This document shows, piece after piece, positions 26,158 to 36,497 of a DNA stretch of 64,000 nt. Within the stretch, counting starts at the first letter, position 1; every line of letters begins with the position of its first letter. The notes under the pieces were generated by a model, which had not been told where the DNA came from, ran no database searches, and saw nothing but the letters and a program-made list of their open reading frames with translations. The position numbers and the translations under genes were made by a program. Location of the stretch: contig JACKFC010000026.1 in assembly GCA_020632665.1 (NCBI GenBank), positions 1-64,000 of the forward strand, written 5' to 3'. This stretch comes from Deltaproteobacteria bacterium (GTDB taxonomy: Bacteria; Myxococcota_A; UBA9042).

Positions 26158-28440
26158 CTACCGCTCGACCCGGCGCGCCCCCTGCAGCGACCACGAGAGC
26201 CCGGTCTGCCATTGCCATTGGCTGGCGTCGGCGAACCGGCTGGTGATTCGCAGCCACTCGACCACGGCATAGATCGACCATTGCCCGCCGGCCGAGAGCC
26301 ACAGGCCGCCGCGGGCCTCGACCTCCACCCGGTCTTTGCCACGCGGGTCGAGCCAGCGGGCGTCGAGCTCGGCGTCGGCGTCGATCTGCAGCGGCCCGAG
26401 GGTCGCGACTTCGCTGCGCAACATCCGCCCGGCCAGCATCGCCAGCGGCGCCGTCGTCGGGAGATCTCCGGCCCGCGTCCAGCGCACGCCACCGCCGCCA
26501 TCCAAGCGCAGGCGCAGGCGCGGCTGCCAGCGCACTCCGGCCACGGCGTCGCCGTCGAGCAGGCGCTCGGCACCGGCGGCCGGTGCCAGCTCGGTCCGGC
26601 CGCGCAAAGCGAGCAGCGGCATCGGCGCGAACCTGCCGCCGCCGAGCGCCCGCCGCAGCCCGCCGAAGGCCCAGCCGCTCTCGAGCCGAAGCTCGTCGGC
26701 GGTGATCCAGCTCGCCGCCGCAGCGCCGAGCGAGCGGGTCTGCTCCAGGTCGAGGATGATCCGGCTCTGCCAACCGTGGACGCGGTTGTGCAACCACGCC
26801 AGGCCCTCGATCCGCAGCGCCAGCGCGGCGGCGTTGACCTCGTTGAGCCGTGGGTCGCGGGCTGTGCCGGCACCGGTCGCCCGTGCTCCGGAGGCGGCGA
26901 GCCAAGCCATGCCGAACAACTCCCAGCGCGCCCGCGGTCGCAGCCAGCGGCGGAGCTGCGCGATCTCGCCGCGGCGTCCGTCCAGGCCGCGCAGCATCGA
27001 CTCCAGCAGCGCGTGGTGGCCGGCGCTGCCGACCAGCGCGTAGCGCGGCGACGGCGGCACCGCGCCCGCCAGCCCCTGCGCCAGGGTCTCGGTCATCGCC
27101 ACCTGGTAGTGCAGCCGGGTATCGAGCGGCAGGCCGTGCAGCAGCCACTCGCCGTCTTGTCGTTCGAGGCCGGTGACCGTCGCGCCGCCGGCACGTCGGA
27201 GCACGGCTGTCAGCAGGTCGTGCAGGGCCTGGCCGCTGAGCTCGGCGCGCACGACCCGCTCGGCGCCGGCGGTGAGCCCGGCGAGGTCGTCGAGGCTGGC
27301 GCCGCCGCGGTAGCGCGCCGGCCCGCGGCGCAGCGCGGCGTGGGGCAGGATGGCGGCGTCCGCAGCGGCGTCGCGGCGGACGGCTGCGGCGAGCAGGCCC
27401 AAGATCTCGGCGCGGAGCGGCCCCGCGTCGCCGTGGCCGAGGTAGCGCGGCTGGCCGTGCGCTTCGCACCAGCGGGCCCGCGCGGCCGCGTGCAGGGCGA
27501 GCATCGCGGCGCTGCTGGCGTGGTCGGCGCTCGCCGCGACGCTGGCCCGGAGCCGCTGCACGCGCCGGCCGATCGGGGCGTCGTCGGCGAGCTCGGCGTC
27601 GATCAGGTCGAGGCGGGTGCCGGCCCCGGCGAGCCCGACCACGTCGAGGTGGGTCGTGGCCTCGTCGGCGCCGATGTGCAAACGACGGGGGTGCTGTGCG
27701 TCGCCGCCGAGCGCGTCGGTCAACACGACGTCGACGTGGCCGAGCAAGGCTTCGGCGAGCGCGGCGACGTCCCGGCTCGCGTGGCCCTGCGCGCCGCGCA
27801 GCGCCAGCACGACGATGGCGTCGACCCGCTCTGCCGCCAGGCGCCGGGCGGCGTGGCGCGCGGCTTCGGCCGCCGGGATCAAGCGCAGGCCGCGTCGCGC
27901 AGCGGGATCGACGCTATAGGCCGGGTCGTCGAGCTGCACCACGATCCAGCCCAGCCGCAGGCCGCCGCGCTGGATCACCCGGCCCGCCTCGGCGCAGAGC
28001 GCCCCGCGTTCGGCGTCGCAGCGGAGGTTGTCGAGTTGCAGCCCGGCTCCAGCGGCGCGCAGGCCCGTCGCGAGGCGGTCCAAGGTCGGCGGCAGGAGCG
28101 CCCAGGCGTCGTTGTCGAGCGCGCCGGCGTCGAGCTGGAGGGCCGCCAGGATGGCGCCGAAATCCTGCCCGTTGCCGCCGAGCCACTGCGGCCCGCGCCG
28201 CGCGAACAAGCCGCCGCGCGAGAGTCGGAAGCGATCGGCCGGGAGCGCGTGCAGGGCGCCGGCGAGCGCCACCAGCGGCGGCGCCTCGTGCGCTCCGCGG
28301 CATCCGACCAGGTCGAGGTCGTGGCGGGCCCGATGGCCGACCAGCGCCAAACGCAGGGGGCGGGCCGCGACGTCCTCCGAAGCGGCGGTGGCGACGCCGA
28401 CCAGCAGCGCCGCCACCGCCCAGGCGCGAGGCCCGATCAA
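26158..28440 (-). CDS. Degenerate 5'-nucleotidase-like protein with beta-rich C-terminus
   Basis: 760 residues with a TTG start overlapping the upstream stop (TTGA at 28437-28440). Signal peptide, then a region laid out like UshA-type metallophosphatases, but the usual metal motifs (DxHG, GNHE, GHxH) are not visible. Around residues 395-480 the 5'-nucleotidase C-terminal domain is recognisable (YRGGASLDDLAGL, ELSGQALHDLL). The last 240 residues are rich in alternating strands (RLRLRLDGGGGVRWTRAG, VEVEARGGLWLSAGG) and may form a barrel. A binding or structural role in the envelope seems more likely than catalysis. Confidence 0.55.
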   Translation of the reverse strand: MIGPRAWAVAALLVGVATAASEDVAARPLRLALVGHRARHDLDLVGCRGAHEAPPLVALAGALHALPADRFRLSRGGLFARRGPQWLGGNGQDFGAILAALQLDAGALDNDAWALLPPTLDRLATGLRAAGAGLQLDNLRCDAERGALCAEAGRVIQRGGLRLGWIVVQLDDPAYSVDPAARRGLRLIPAAEAARHAARRLAAERVDAIVVLALRGAQGHASRDVAALAEALLGHVDVVLTDALGGDAQHPRRLHIGADEATTHLDVVGLAGAGTRLDLIDAELADDAPIGRRVQRLRASVAASADHASSAAMLALHAAARARWCEAHGQPRYLGHGDAGPLRAEILGLLAAAVRRDAAADAAILPHAALRRGPARYRGGASLDDLAGLTAGAERVVRAELSGQALHDLLTAVLRRAGGATVTGLERQDGEWLLHGLPLDTRLHYQVAMTETLAQGLAGAVPPSPRYALVGSAGHHALLESMLRGLDGRRGEIAQLRRWLRPRARWELFGMAWLAASGARATGAGTARDPRLNEVNAAALALRIEGLAWLHNRVHGWQSRIILDLEQTRSLGAAAASWITADELRLESGWAFGGLRRALGGGRFAPMPLLALRGRTELAPAAGAERLLDGDAVAGVRWQPRLRLRLDGGGGVRWTRAGDLPTTAPLAMLAGRMLRSEVATLGPLQIDADAELDARWLDPRGKDRVEVEARGGLWLSAGGQWSIYAVVEWLRITSRFADASQWQWQTGLSWSLQGARRVER

Positions 28441-28862
28441 CGGGTCTTTTTCAGCGGCCGGCGCTCCGGCTCGGGCTTGACCGGGCGCAGCTTGCCGTCA
28501 CGCCCCTCGGTCGGCCCCTTGGGCGGGTCGACCAAGCCATCGGTCGGCTTCGGCGCGAGCCGGCCGGTGTCGGCGCGGTTCTGGTCCGCCTTCTTGTCGT
28601 GCGACTCGGCCTTGCGCCCGGCCTTGTCGGTGCGCTTTTCGCTCGGCTGGTCGCGGGCGACTTTGTCCTTGCGCACGGTCGGCGGAGCCTTGCGGTCCAC
28701 GGCCGCGCCCGGCGCCTTGCGCGGGTTGGCGCGATCCGGGTTGACCGCCGGCGGCTTGCTGCCCCGGCCGCCCGCCGGATCTGCCGACGCCGCGAGCGGA
28801 GCGGCCAACAAGAGCGCCGCGGCTCCGAGCCCGAGCATCACCTTCTCGATGTCCTTCTTCAT
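28437..28862 (-). CDS. Small basic, disordered exported protein
   Basis: 141 residues; ATG at 28862 with GAGGAGG four bases upstream. Signal peptide ending near PLAASADP, then about 105 residues of lysine, arginine, aspartate and proline with almost no hydrophobics, so intrinsically disordered. Translationally coupled to the degenerate nucleotidase-like gene. Function unknown. Confidence 0.6.
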   Translation of the reverse strand: MKKDIEKVMLGLGAAALLLAAPLAASADPAGGRGSKPPAVNPDRANPRKAPGAAVDRKAPPTVRKDKVARDQPSEKRTDKAGRKAESHDKKADQNRADTGRLAPKPTDGLVDPPKGPTEGRDGKLRPVKPEPERRPLKKTR

Positions 28863-28973
28863 GCAACCTCCTCGGCCGCGGCAGGGGGCCGCTGCCTCGG
28901 GCACCCGCCTCCAGGGCCCGCCATCAAGTTAGGTCCGGAGAGGTCGCTCGCAATCTCGACGCTGTTGCCGTGC

Positions 28974-31178
28974 TCAGCTGCGGCAGCTCGCCGCGTCGAC
29001 CGTCGTCTCGGCGTCGCGCAGCTCCGGCCAATCGCGGTGCTTGCCGAAGACCGGGATGGTGCCGAGCGGCGCCGGCACCGTCAGCGTCCGCCCGCCCTCG
29101 ACCTTCTGCCCGGTCCAGACGTCCCACCAGCTTCCGGCCGGAAGGTAGAGCGTGCGCGTGGTCGCGCCTTGCTGCAGCACCGGCGCGATCAACAACGCGT
29201 CGCCGATCATGAATTGGTCGGCGAGTCCGCGCGCCGCGGGGTCGTCGGGGTCGCTCAGGACCATCGCCCGGAGCAGCGGCGCCGAGCTGACGCCGGCCTC
29301 TTCGGCGAGCGTGGAGAAGAGGCCGCGCAGGGCGCAGTGGACGAAGGTGTAGCGGCGGAAGTGCGCGGTGGTCTCGGCGTCCTTGTCCCAATTCCAGTTG
29401 TTCAGCTTGTCTGCGCCTTCGTGGGTCCGCATCACCGGGGTGAACGCGCCGAGCTCGGTCCAGCGCATCCACAGCTCCTTGGTCGAGGGCGTCCCCTTGG
29501 CGAATCCGGCGATATCGTGGGTCACGAAGGGTTGGCCGGCGAGGCCGAGGTTGAGCAGCGCCGGCACGACCGTCGGCAGGCCGTCGAGGCTGCTCCATGT
29601 CGTCTCCTGGTCGCCGACCCAGTGGATTTGGGCGAAACGCTGCACGCCGCTGTGGCCGGAGCGGGAGATCCAGGCAAAATCGTTGTCGGGGCGCTCTTTG
29701 TCCGCCGCCAGGCGCACCGCCCGGTTCCAGTCGACCGGGAAGCTGTTGCGGCGCTGGATCGGATCGCTGCCGTCGTGGTGCTGGCCGTCCGCCGGCACCC
29801 ACTCGCCGAAGTCGTGCATCCAGCCGTCGACGCCCCAGGTCCGGATGATCGCCGCGAGCTGCTCGCTGACGAAGGGCACCGTCGCGGGGTTGCCGAAGTC
29901 GGGGTGGCCGTCCTTCTGCGGCAGGTTCGGCACCAGCGCGTCCTCGTAGACCGTGCCGTCGGCGTTCTTCACCAGCAGGCCGGCGGTGGCCATCGCCTCG
30001 AAGCGCTCGCTCTGGATCTCCTTCGGAATGAAGGGGTTGGCGTAGACCAGGAATTTGTAGCCGCGCGTGTGCAGCGTCTTGGTCAGCCCGCCGAAGTCCG
30101 GATAGAGGGCCTGCGCCGGGTCGGCGATCAAGGTCTCGTCCGGCTTCCAGACGTAGTGCACGCCGAAGCCGCCATCGAGGTTCTTGCGGATGCCGCCCCA
30201 ATCCTGGGCCCAGAGCGCCGCCGTCGGGATGCCGGCCGCCTCGAGCGCGTCGGCCTCGCCGAGCACCTTGTCGCGACCGCCTTGCACGCCGATCCACAGC
30301 CCCCAGGCCCACGCCGGTGGGGGCTTGGGCCGACCGAGCAGATCGCCGAGTTGGCGCACCACCGCGAGCGGCGTCGGACCGTGCAACACCCGCCAGGCGA
30401 TGGTCGTCGCGCCGATCACCTCGATCGTGGCGAGGTCGGCGTCGGCTTTGCAGAGGTCGACCCGGACCCGGTGGTAGCCGTCGAAGTGCACGCCGAAGCC
30501 GCGCGCGTCGAGCCAGGTCGGCATCGGGAAATAGGTCGAGTGGGCGTCGCCGACCGAGATGCCGCCGCTGCCGTCACGGCCGTTGCCCTGCTCGTTGACG
30601 AGCAGCTCGAAGGCCTCGCCGCGCTGGTCGACCGCGTTGTATTGCTCGCCGAAGCCGTAGAAGCTCGCCGCCGCGTCGCAGGCGATCGGGATCACCCAGG
30701 AATCGGCTTTGCCCGAGGTCTGCAGGCGGAAGACCGTGCCGTGCTCGCCGTCGACCGTCGCCTCCAGCGCCGCCTTGCGGTCGCTCGTCGCGCTGGCGAA
30801 GAGCTGCTGCGCCGTCTTGCCGTCCGCGCTGACCTGCACAGCGCCCGGGATCAAGGCGTCTTCGACCAGGTCGACGTGGCTGAAGGTCAACACGCCGACG
30901 CCGTTCTTGTTGGCGGTGAAGGTCCGCGCGACCACCGGCGTCGCCGCGAGCGCGAAGGTGACGGCGTCGCTCGCCGCGTCGCGCAGCGCGATCGCGCCGT
31001 TGCCGCCGAGGGCGAGCCGCATCGGCCGGCCGTAGCTCCAGTCGCCGGGTTCGGGCGTGCCCTTCGTGCCACTCGCTTCGTCGCTGCAGCCGCCGACGGT
31101 CGCTGCCTGGACGAGCGCGAAGAGCACGACGACGAGGGCGCTGCCGCGCGCGGAGGGGGGACGCTGGGGATGGCTCAT
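28974..31178 (-). CDS. Glycoside hydrolase family 31 lipoprotein (alpha-glucosidase/sulfoquinovosidase-like)
   Basis: 734 residues; ATG at 31178 with GGAGG. Lipobox TVGGC (C31). GH31 features: AQDWGGIR (325-331), nucleophile in WMHDFGEW (D456) and acid/base in HWVGDQETTW (D523). These two motifs are close to those of YihQ sulfoquinovosidase, although the family mostly releases glucose or xylose from alpha-linkages. Substrate assignment is open. As a lipoprotein it would work in the periplasm or on the surface, scavenging sugars. It follows infC on the same strand but 93 bases separate them and each seems independent. Confidence 0.8.
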   Translation of the reverse strand: MSHPQRPPSARGSALVVVLFALVQAATVGGCSDEASGTKGTPEPGDWSYGRPMRLALGGNGAIALRDAASDAVTFALAATPVVARTFTANKNGVGVLTFSHVDLVEDALIPGAVQVSADGKTAQQLFASATSDRKAALEATVDGEHGTVFRLQTSGKADSWVIPIACDAAASFYGFGEQYNAVDQRGEAFELLVNEQGNGRDGSGGISVGDAHSTYFPMPTWLDARGFGVHFDGYHRVRVDLCKADADLATIEVIGATTIAWRVLHGPTPLAVVRQLGDLLGRPKPPPAWAWGLWIGVQGGRDKVLGEADALEAAGIPTAALWAQDWGGIRKNLDGGFGVHYVWKPDETLIADPAQALYPDFGGLTKTLHTRGYKFLVYANPFIPKEIQSERFEAMATAGLLVKNADGTVYEDALVPNLPQKDGHPDFGNPATVPFVSEQLAAIIRTWGVDGWMHDFGEWVPADGQHHDGSDPIQRRNSFPVDWNRAVRLAADKERPDNDFAWISRSGHSGVQRFAQIHWVGDQETTWSSLDGLPTVVPALLNLGLAGQPFVTHDIAGFAKGTPSTKELWMRWTELGAFTPVMRTHEGADKLNNWNWDKDAETTAHFRRYTFVHCALRGLFSTLAEEAGVSSAPLLRAMVLSDPDDPAARGLADQFMIGDALLIAPVLQQGATTRTLYLPAGSWWDVWTGQKVEGGRTLTVPAPLGTIPVFGKHRDWPELRDAETTVDAASCRS

Positions 31179-31271
31179 GCTCGCCTCCGAGGGACCGCGG
31201 GGGCCGAAGGGACGAGACCGTAGCAGGGCCCCGGCGCCGCCGTCACGGCGTCGGGCCCGAACCAGTTGTCG

Positions 31272-31832
31272 CTACGCTTGCTTGGCGGCCTTGGCGCCAC
31301 CGGGCTGCAGGGTCATCGCGATGGCGCGACCCTCCGAGGACGGCGCGCCGATCACCTCGCCGACGTCCTTGAGGCTCTCTGCGATCTCGCGCAGCTGCTC
31401 GACCCAACGGTCGCCGTAGGCGTTCTCGCGTCCACGCATGCGCATCACCAGGCGGACCCGGTGCCCCTTCTCCAAGAAGCCACGGGCCTTGGAGAGCTTG
31501 GTCTCGAGGTCGTGGGTATCGGTCTTGGGCCGAACCTGGACCACCTTCAACTCGGGAGCCGAATTCTTCGCCTGGGCTTTCTTCCGCTTCTGCTGCTCGT
31601 AGCGGAACTGTCCGTAGGACATGATCCGGCACACGGGCGGGCGGACGTTGGCGGCGACTTCGACCAGATCCAGGCCGCGCTCGTTGGCGAGTGCCTGCGC
31701 GACGTGGGTCTCGATCACGCCGAGCTGCTCGCCGTTCTCGTCGATGACGCGGATCGGCGAGATGCGGATCCGATGGTTGATGCGGTGGTCGAACTCAGGC
31801 TGAACGGGTGCGCGAAAACGTGTACGACGAAT
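31272..31832 (-). CDS. infC: Translation initiation factor IF-3 (AUU start)
   Basis: 186 residues. IF-3 signature: RISPIRVIDENGEQLG, VEVAANVRPPVCRIMSYGQFRYEQ, and the C-domain RPKTDTHDLETKLSKARGFLEKGHRVRL. IF-3 binds the 30S subunit and proofreads start-codon selection. No ATG fits; the ATT at 31832 is preceded by AGAGGAGG four bases away, matching the known use of AUU in infC, which lets IF-3 repress its own translation. A GTG at 31877 is open in frame but has no ribosome site. The usual rpmI-rplT genes do not follow; a GH31 gene does. The short alanine/lysine tail is far shorter than the long C-terminal extension of Myxococcus IF-3. Confidence 0.92.
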   Translation of the reverse strand: MRRTRFRAPVQPEFDHRINHRIRISPIRVIDENGEQLGVIETHVAQALANERGLDLVEVAANVRPPVCRIMSYGQFRYEQQKRKKAQAKNSAPELKVVQVRPKTDTHDLETKLSKARGFLEKGHRVRLVMRMRGRENAYGDRWVEQLREIAESLKDVGEVIGAPSSEGRAIAMTLQPGGAKAAKQA

Positions 31833-31836
31833 GGGG

Positions 31837-31844
31837 CCTCCTCT
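31837..31844 (-). promoter_or_regulatory. Ribosome binding site deciding the AUU start of infC
   Basis: AGAGGAGG on the minus strand, four bases (CCCC) before the ATT codon at 31832. It is the only good Shine-Dalgarno sequence near the conserved N-terminus and is the reason for choosing the non-ATG start. Confidence 0.85.
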
Positions 31845-31861
31845 GCGGCGCTGCGGCCGCT

Positions 31862-31879
31862 TCGTGGCTGCTGCCACGA
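31862..31879 (-). promoter_or_regulatory. Leader hairpin upstream of infC
   Basis: A perfect seven-base stem, TCGTGGC pairing with GCCACGA around a TGCT/AGCA loop, lies about 30 bases before the AUU start. It would be near the 5' end of the infC transcript predicted from the promoter at 31894-31922 and may affect stability or initiation. Confidence 0.5.
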
Positions 31880-31893
31880 TAGTTTCGATCGAC

Positions 31894-31922
31894 AGTATAT
31901 GACTTCCCGGAGTTTTTTTCCA
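31894..31922 (-). promoter_or_regulatory. Candidate sigma-70-type promoter for infC
   Basis: Minus strand TGGAAA (31922-31917), 17-base spacer, TATACT (31899-31894). The -10 box matches five of six consensus bases and stands out in otherwise GC-rich DNA. It would give a leader of roughly 55 nucleotides containing the hairpin. Confidence 0.5.
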
Positions 31923-32013
31923 CGACGAAGATCCTTCGCCGCGCTCGCGCGTCGTTGAACTGTCGCGGCCTGCTGCATCAGGTCACGCGTCGATTCAACT
32001 CCAGGAGGATTTC

Positions 32014-34278
32014 ATGCCCACCGAACGCCGCCCGTTGCTTCTCTCGGCCTCACGTCTCCTCGCGGCCTCTGGGCTCGCCTTGCTCGTCGCTGGCTGCGGC
32101 GCCGGCACCACGACCGCCGTCCGCAGTGATCAGGCCGCGCTCGGCCGCGTCGTCGTCTACCGCAACGGTGTCGCCTACTACGAGCGCCGCGCCGAGGTGA
32201 AGGACAACCGCCTCGTCGTCCGCGTGCCGTCCGACAAGATCGACGACTTCCTCAAGTCGATGACCATCGTCGACGACGCCACCGGCAAGCCGCTGCCGAT
32301 CTCGTTTCCGGCGCCGGGCCGCTCGCGCAACAACGTGACCGAGCTCGTCGTCCAGCTGCCGCCGCTGCCCGATGGCGTGCGCGAAAAGGCCCGCGTGGTC
32401 CGCCTCTCCTACGTGACCGAGGCCGCGGCGTGGAAGCCCTCCTACCGCGTCGTGGTCAACGACAAGGGCCAGGTCGAGCTGCAGGGCTGGGCCGTGGTCG
32501 ACAACACCAGCAAGGAGGATTGGCGTCGGGTCAAGGTCGGGGTCGGCTCGTCTTCGGCGCTCGCGTTCCGCTACGATCTGCGCTCGATCCGCACCGTGCA
32601 CCGCGAGACCCTGCACGACGAGACCCGCTTCGTCCGGGCGCCGCCGCGCGGTGGCGCGGTCCACGACGGCAAGCAGCAGGACGACAAGGTCCTCGCCGCG
32701 GTCGGTGCCGAGGCCCTGCAGAGCCGCGCCAAGGCCGAAGAGAGCCGCGCCGAGGTCGACAGCATGGACGACGCCGACACCGCGCGTGAGAGCGTGACCC
32801 GTGGCGGCGGCGGCGCCGCGGCCCGGGGCTATCGTTCGCACCCGGCCAGCGCCGCGAAGAGCGCTCCGGCCTCCCCCGCCAACGAAGAGATGAAGAAGGA
32901 CTCTGCCGAGCGGGACATGCGCAGGCAGAAGCTTGCCCGCCATCGCCAGCTCGAGGCCCGGCGCGCGGCGCACGAGCGATGGCTCGACGTGCTGGCCGAC
33001 CGGCTGCGCCGCACCGGCCAGACCGTGCGCGTCGAAGGCACCAGCCAACCCGGCGAGGGTGACGCCGTCGGCCGCTCGGTCGACCGCGCGCATCAGATCC
33101 GCAACCAACTGATCGAGCGCGGCGTGGCGCCGGCGCAGGTCGTCGCGGTCGGTCGCGGCGTGGTCCGTGGCCAGTCCGCGGGCGTCCGGGTGGTCGCCGT
33201 CGACAACCCGCAGGTCGGCAGCAAGTCGGCCCGCGGCGACGCCGCCGACGCGCCGCCGGTCGGCGAGAGCCACTTCGAGTCGGAGTCGCCGATGACCGTG
33301 GCAGCCGGCACCAGCGCGATGGTCTCGATCGTGCGCGCCGCGACCGCCGGTGACGTGGTCTACCTCTACGCCCCGGACAGCCGCGGCGGCGACGAGCGCT
33401 TCGCGTTCAAGGCCGTGCGCTTCCGCAACAACACCGGCTCGACGCTGGATCCCGGACCGATGACGGTCTACGGCCGCGGTCGCTTCATCGGTGAAGGCAT
33501 GGCCGAGCCGATCCCGCCCGGTGCGCTGGCGGTGGTGCCCTTCGCCCTCGACCGCCAGATCATCGTCGAGCGCAAGGACGGCAAGCGCGACGAGATCGCC
33601 CAGCTGGTCAAGCTGAACCGCGGCGTGCTCACCGCCGAAGTGCGCCACCTGCGCAAGCGCGTGCTCAAGGTGCACAACCGTGGCACGCAGGCCGCCAAGG
33701 TCCTGGTCCGTCACGACACCCCGCGCGGCTGGGAGATCGCTTCGGCGCCCGCGAGCGTCGAGCAGATGGGGACCTCGCGCCTCTTCGCCGTCACCGTCGA
33801 GCCGGGCAAGAGCGCCGAGCTGACCATCGAGGAGCAGACCCCGCTCCGCCGCTCGGTCGACCTGCGCAGCGACGCCGGCATCGAACTGGTGCGCGTCTAC
33901 CTCGCCGCGCCAGGCGCCGATCCGAAGCTGAAGGCCGCGATGGCCGAGGTCCTCGGCCACTTCGACGCCATGGTCGGCGCCGAAGCGAAGATCGCCCACC
34001 TGCGCGAGCGCGCTGCCGAGCTTCGCGTCCGCCTCGACGAGCTCCACGACCAGCTCAGCAGCCTCGAGGGCATGCGCCGCGGCGCCAGCCTCGAAGCGCA
34101 TCTGCAGAAGAAGATGAAGGAGACCAGCGAGCACGTGCAGAAGGCCACGCTCGCCATCGTCGAGGCGCAGGAGGCCCGGATGTTGGCGCGGGTCCGCTTC
34201 CAGGACGCGCTCGCCGAGCTCAGCCTCGCGCCGAGCCGCAGCGCCGCCCGCGCCGCCACCGCCACTCCGGCGGGCTGA
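32014..34278 (+). CDS. DUF4139 lipoprotein with inserted OmpA-like segment
   Basis: 754 residues; ATG at 32014 with AGGAGG. Lipobox LVAGCG. The two halves of the DUF4139 fold are recognisable: VVVYRNGVAYYERR and LSYVTEAAAWKPSYRV with VDNTSKEDW (about 40-190), and GDVVYLYAPDSRGG with KVHNRGTQAAKVLVRHD plus a C-terminal coiled region (about 430-740). Between them (about 320-397) lies a segment reading like a peptidoglycan-associated OmpA C-terminal domain: VRVEGTSQPGEGD, RAHQIRNQLIERGV, VVAVGRG. That insertion is unusual and could tether the protein to peptidoglycan. Divergent from infC and convergent with the Ser-Asp lipoprotein. Confidence 0.75.
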   Translation: MPTERRPLLLSASRLLAASGLALLVAGCGAGTTTAVRSDQAALGRVVVYRNGVAYYERRAEVKDNRLVVRVPSDKIDDFLKSMTIVDDATGKPLPISFPAPGRSRNNVTELVVQLPPLPDGVREKARVVRLSYVTEAAAWKPSYRVVVNDKGQVELQGWAVVDNTSKEDWRRVKVGVGSSSALAFRYDLRSIRTVHRETLHDETRFVRAPPRGGAVHDGKQQDDKVLAAVGAEALQSRAKAEESRAEVDSMDDADTARESVTRGGGGAAARGYRSHPASAAKSAPASPANEEMKKDSAERDMRRQKLARHRQLEARRAAHERWLDVLADRLRRTGQTVRVEGTSQPGEGDAVGRSVDRAHQIRNQLIERGVAPAQVVAVGRGVVRGQSAGVRVVAVDNPQVGSKSARGDAADAPPVGESHFESESPMTVAAGTSAMVSIVRAATAGDVVYLYAPDSRGGDERFAFKAVRFRNNTGSTLDPGPMTVYGRGRFIGEGMAEPIPPGALAVVPFALDRQIIVERKDGKRDEIAQLVKLNRGVLTAEVRHLRKRVLKVHNRGTQAAKVLVRHDTPRGWEIASAPASVEQMGTSRLFAVTVEPGKSAELTIEEQTPLRRSVDLRSDAGIELVRVYLAAPGADPKLKAAMAEVLGHFDAMVGAEAKIAHLRERAAELRVRLDELHDQLSSLEGMRRGASLEAHLQKKMKETSEHVQKATLAIVEAQEARMLARVRFQDALAELSLAPSRSAARAATATPAG

Positions 34279-34314
34279 GTCCGCTGGGCGCCGGGCGCCG
34301 TCCGCGAAAGAGCG

Positions 34315-35240
<926 letters not shown>

Positions 35241-35241
<1 letters not shown>

Positions 35242-36494
35242 CACGCCTCCCCTATCGCAGACGCCGCCGGCATCACCAGCGCGCCGGCGTCCCGCAGCGC
35301 CTCGATCGCGGCCGCGTCCGCACCGATCCACTCCCGCAAGACCTCCGCACCATGCTCACCGAGCAAAGGCGGCGCGCGGTCGACCGCTGTGCGCTGCAGG
35401 CCATAGCGCACGGGGTGGGCCATCAAGCGCAGGGTCCCGATCGCCGCGTGCTCGACCTCGGTCAACATCCCCCGCGCCAGCAGCGACGGATGCTGCAGCA
35501 CCTCCTCGACCTCCAGGATCGGTCCACCCGGCACCCCCGCCACTTCCATCGCGGCGATCCAATGCGCGCGGTCGCGACGACCCAGGATCTCGCCCAGCAC
35601 ATCGCGCAACGCGCCGCGGTTGGCGACGCGGCCTGGATTGTCGGCAAAGCGTGGGTCCTGCTGCAGTTCGGGTCGCTCGATGGCGGCGCAGAAGGCGGCC
35701 CACAGCTTGTCGTTGCCGACCGCGACGTTGAGCCAGCCGTCACGGGCCCGGAAGGTCTCGTAGGGCGCGATGCTGGGGTGTTCGTTGCCCATCCGTCGGG
35801 GGCGGGCGTCGGCCGAGAGCGCGCGTTGGGCCTGGAAGGTCAGCAGGGACGCGACGCAATCGAGCATCGCGACGTCGACGACTTCGAAGCCGACGGGCTC
35901 TGCGGCGCGTGATCTCGCCAGCAGCGCGGCCAGCGTCGACTGCGCCGCGTACAGGCCGGTCACCAGGTCGGCGATGCTGACGCCGAGCTTGTAGGGCTCG
36001 CCGTCTGGTGCGCCGGTCAGCGCCTGCAGCCCGGATTGGCCCTGCACCGCCAGGTCGTAGCCCGGGCGGTCGTGCCACGGTCCGGATTGGCCGAAGCCGG
36101 AGATCCGCACCAGCACGCCGTTCGGATTCGCCGCCGCCAGCGCCATTGGCGAGAGGCCGAGCCGCTCGAGCGTGCCGGGCCGGAAGTTTTCGACCACCAC
36201 GTCGGCCTGCGCCGCCAGCTGCAAAGCCACCGCGCGCCCCTCGGGCTGCTTCAGGTCGAGCGCGATCGAGCGCTTGTTGCGGTTGCAGGAGAGGAAATAG
36301 GTCGCTTCGCCGGCGACGAAGGGTGGGCCGAAGCGGCGCGTGTCGTCGCCGGCCGGGCTCTCGACCTTGACCACGTCGGCGCCGTAATCGCCGAGCAAGG
36401 CCGTGCAGAAAGGACCGGAGAGGATCCGCGAGAAATCGAGCACCCGCAGCCCGCTCATCGCACCGCTGCGGGCCATCGGTTGGGTGCTCGCCAT
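35241..36494 (-). CDS. CaiB/BaiF (family III) CoA-transferase
   Basis: 417 residues, typical for the family. Motifs: LRVLDFSRILSGPF at the N-terminus, KVESPAGDDTR, VVENFRPGTLERLGL, ISGFGQSGP, and the catalytic aspartate within VSIADLVTGLYA (D176). Such enzymes move CoA between organic acids through an aspartyl-CoA thioester. It starts three bases after the aminotransferase stop and overlaps the Ser-Asp lipoprotein start, so it belongs to the aminotransferase operon and may handle a downstream carboxylic acid. Substrate unknown. Confidence 0.85.
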
Positions 36495-36497
36495 CGC

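Noticed and set aside
27696..31223. Long plus-strand frame antisense to the GH31 region
   Set aside because: GH31, the small basic protein and the nucleotidase-like gene on the minus strand have motifs, signal peptides and ribosome sites; this frame has none.
31833..31877. Upstream GTG start for infC
   Set aside because: It adds residues not seen in IF-3 and has no ribosome site, whereas the ATT codon has AGAGGAGG at the right distance.
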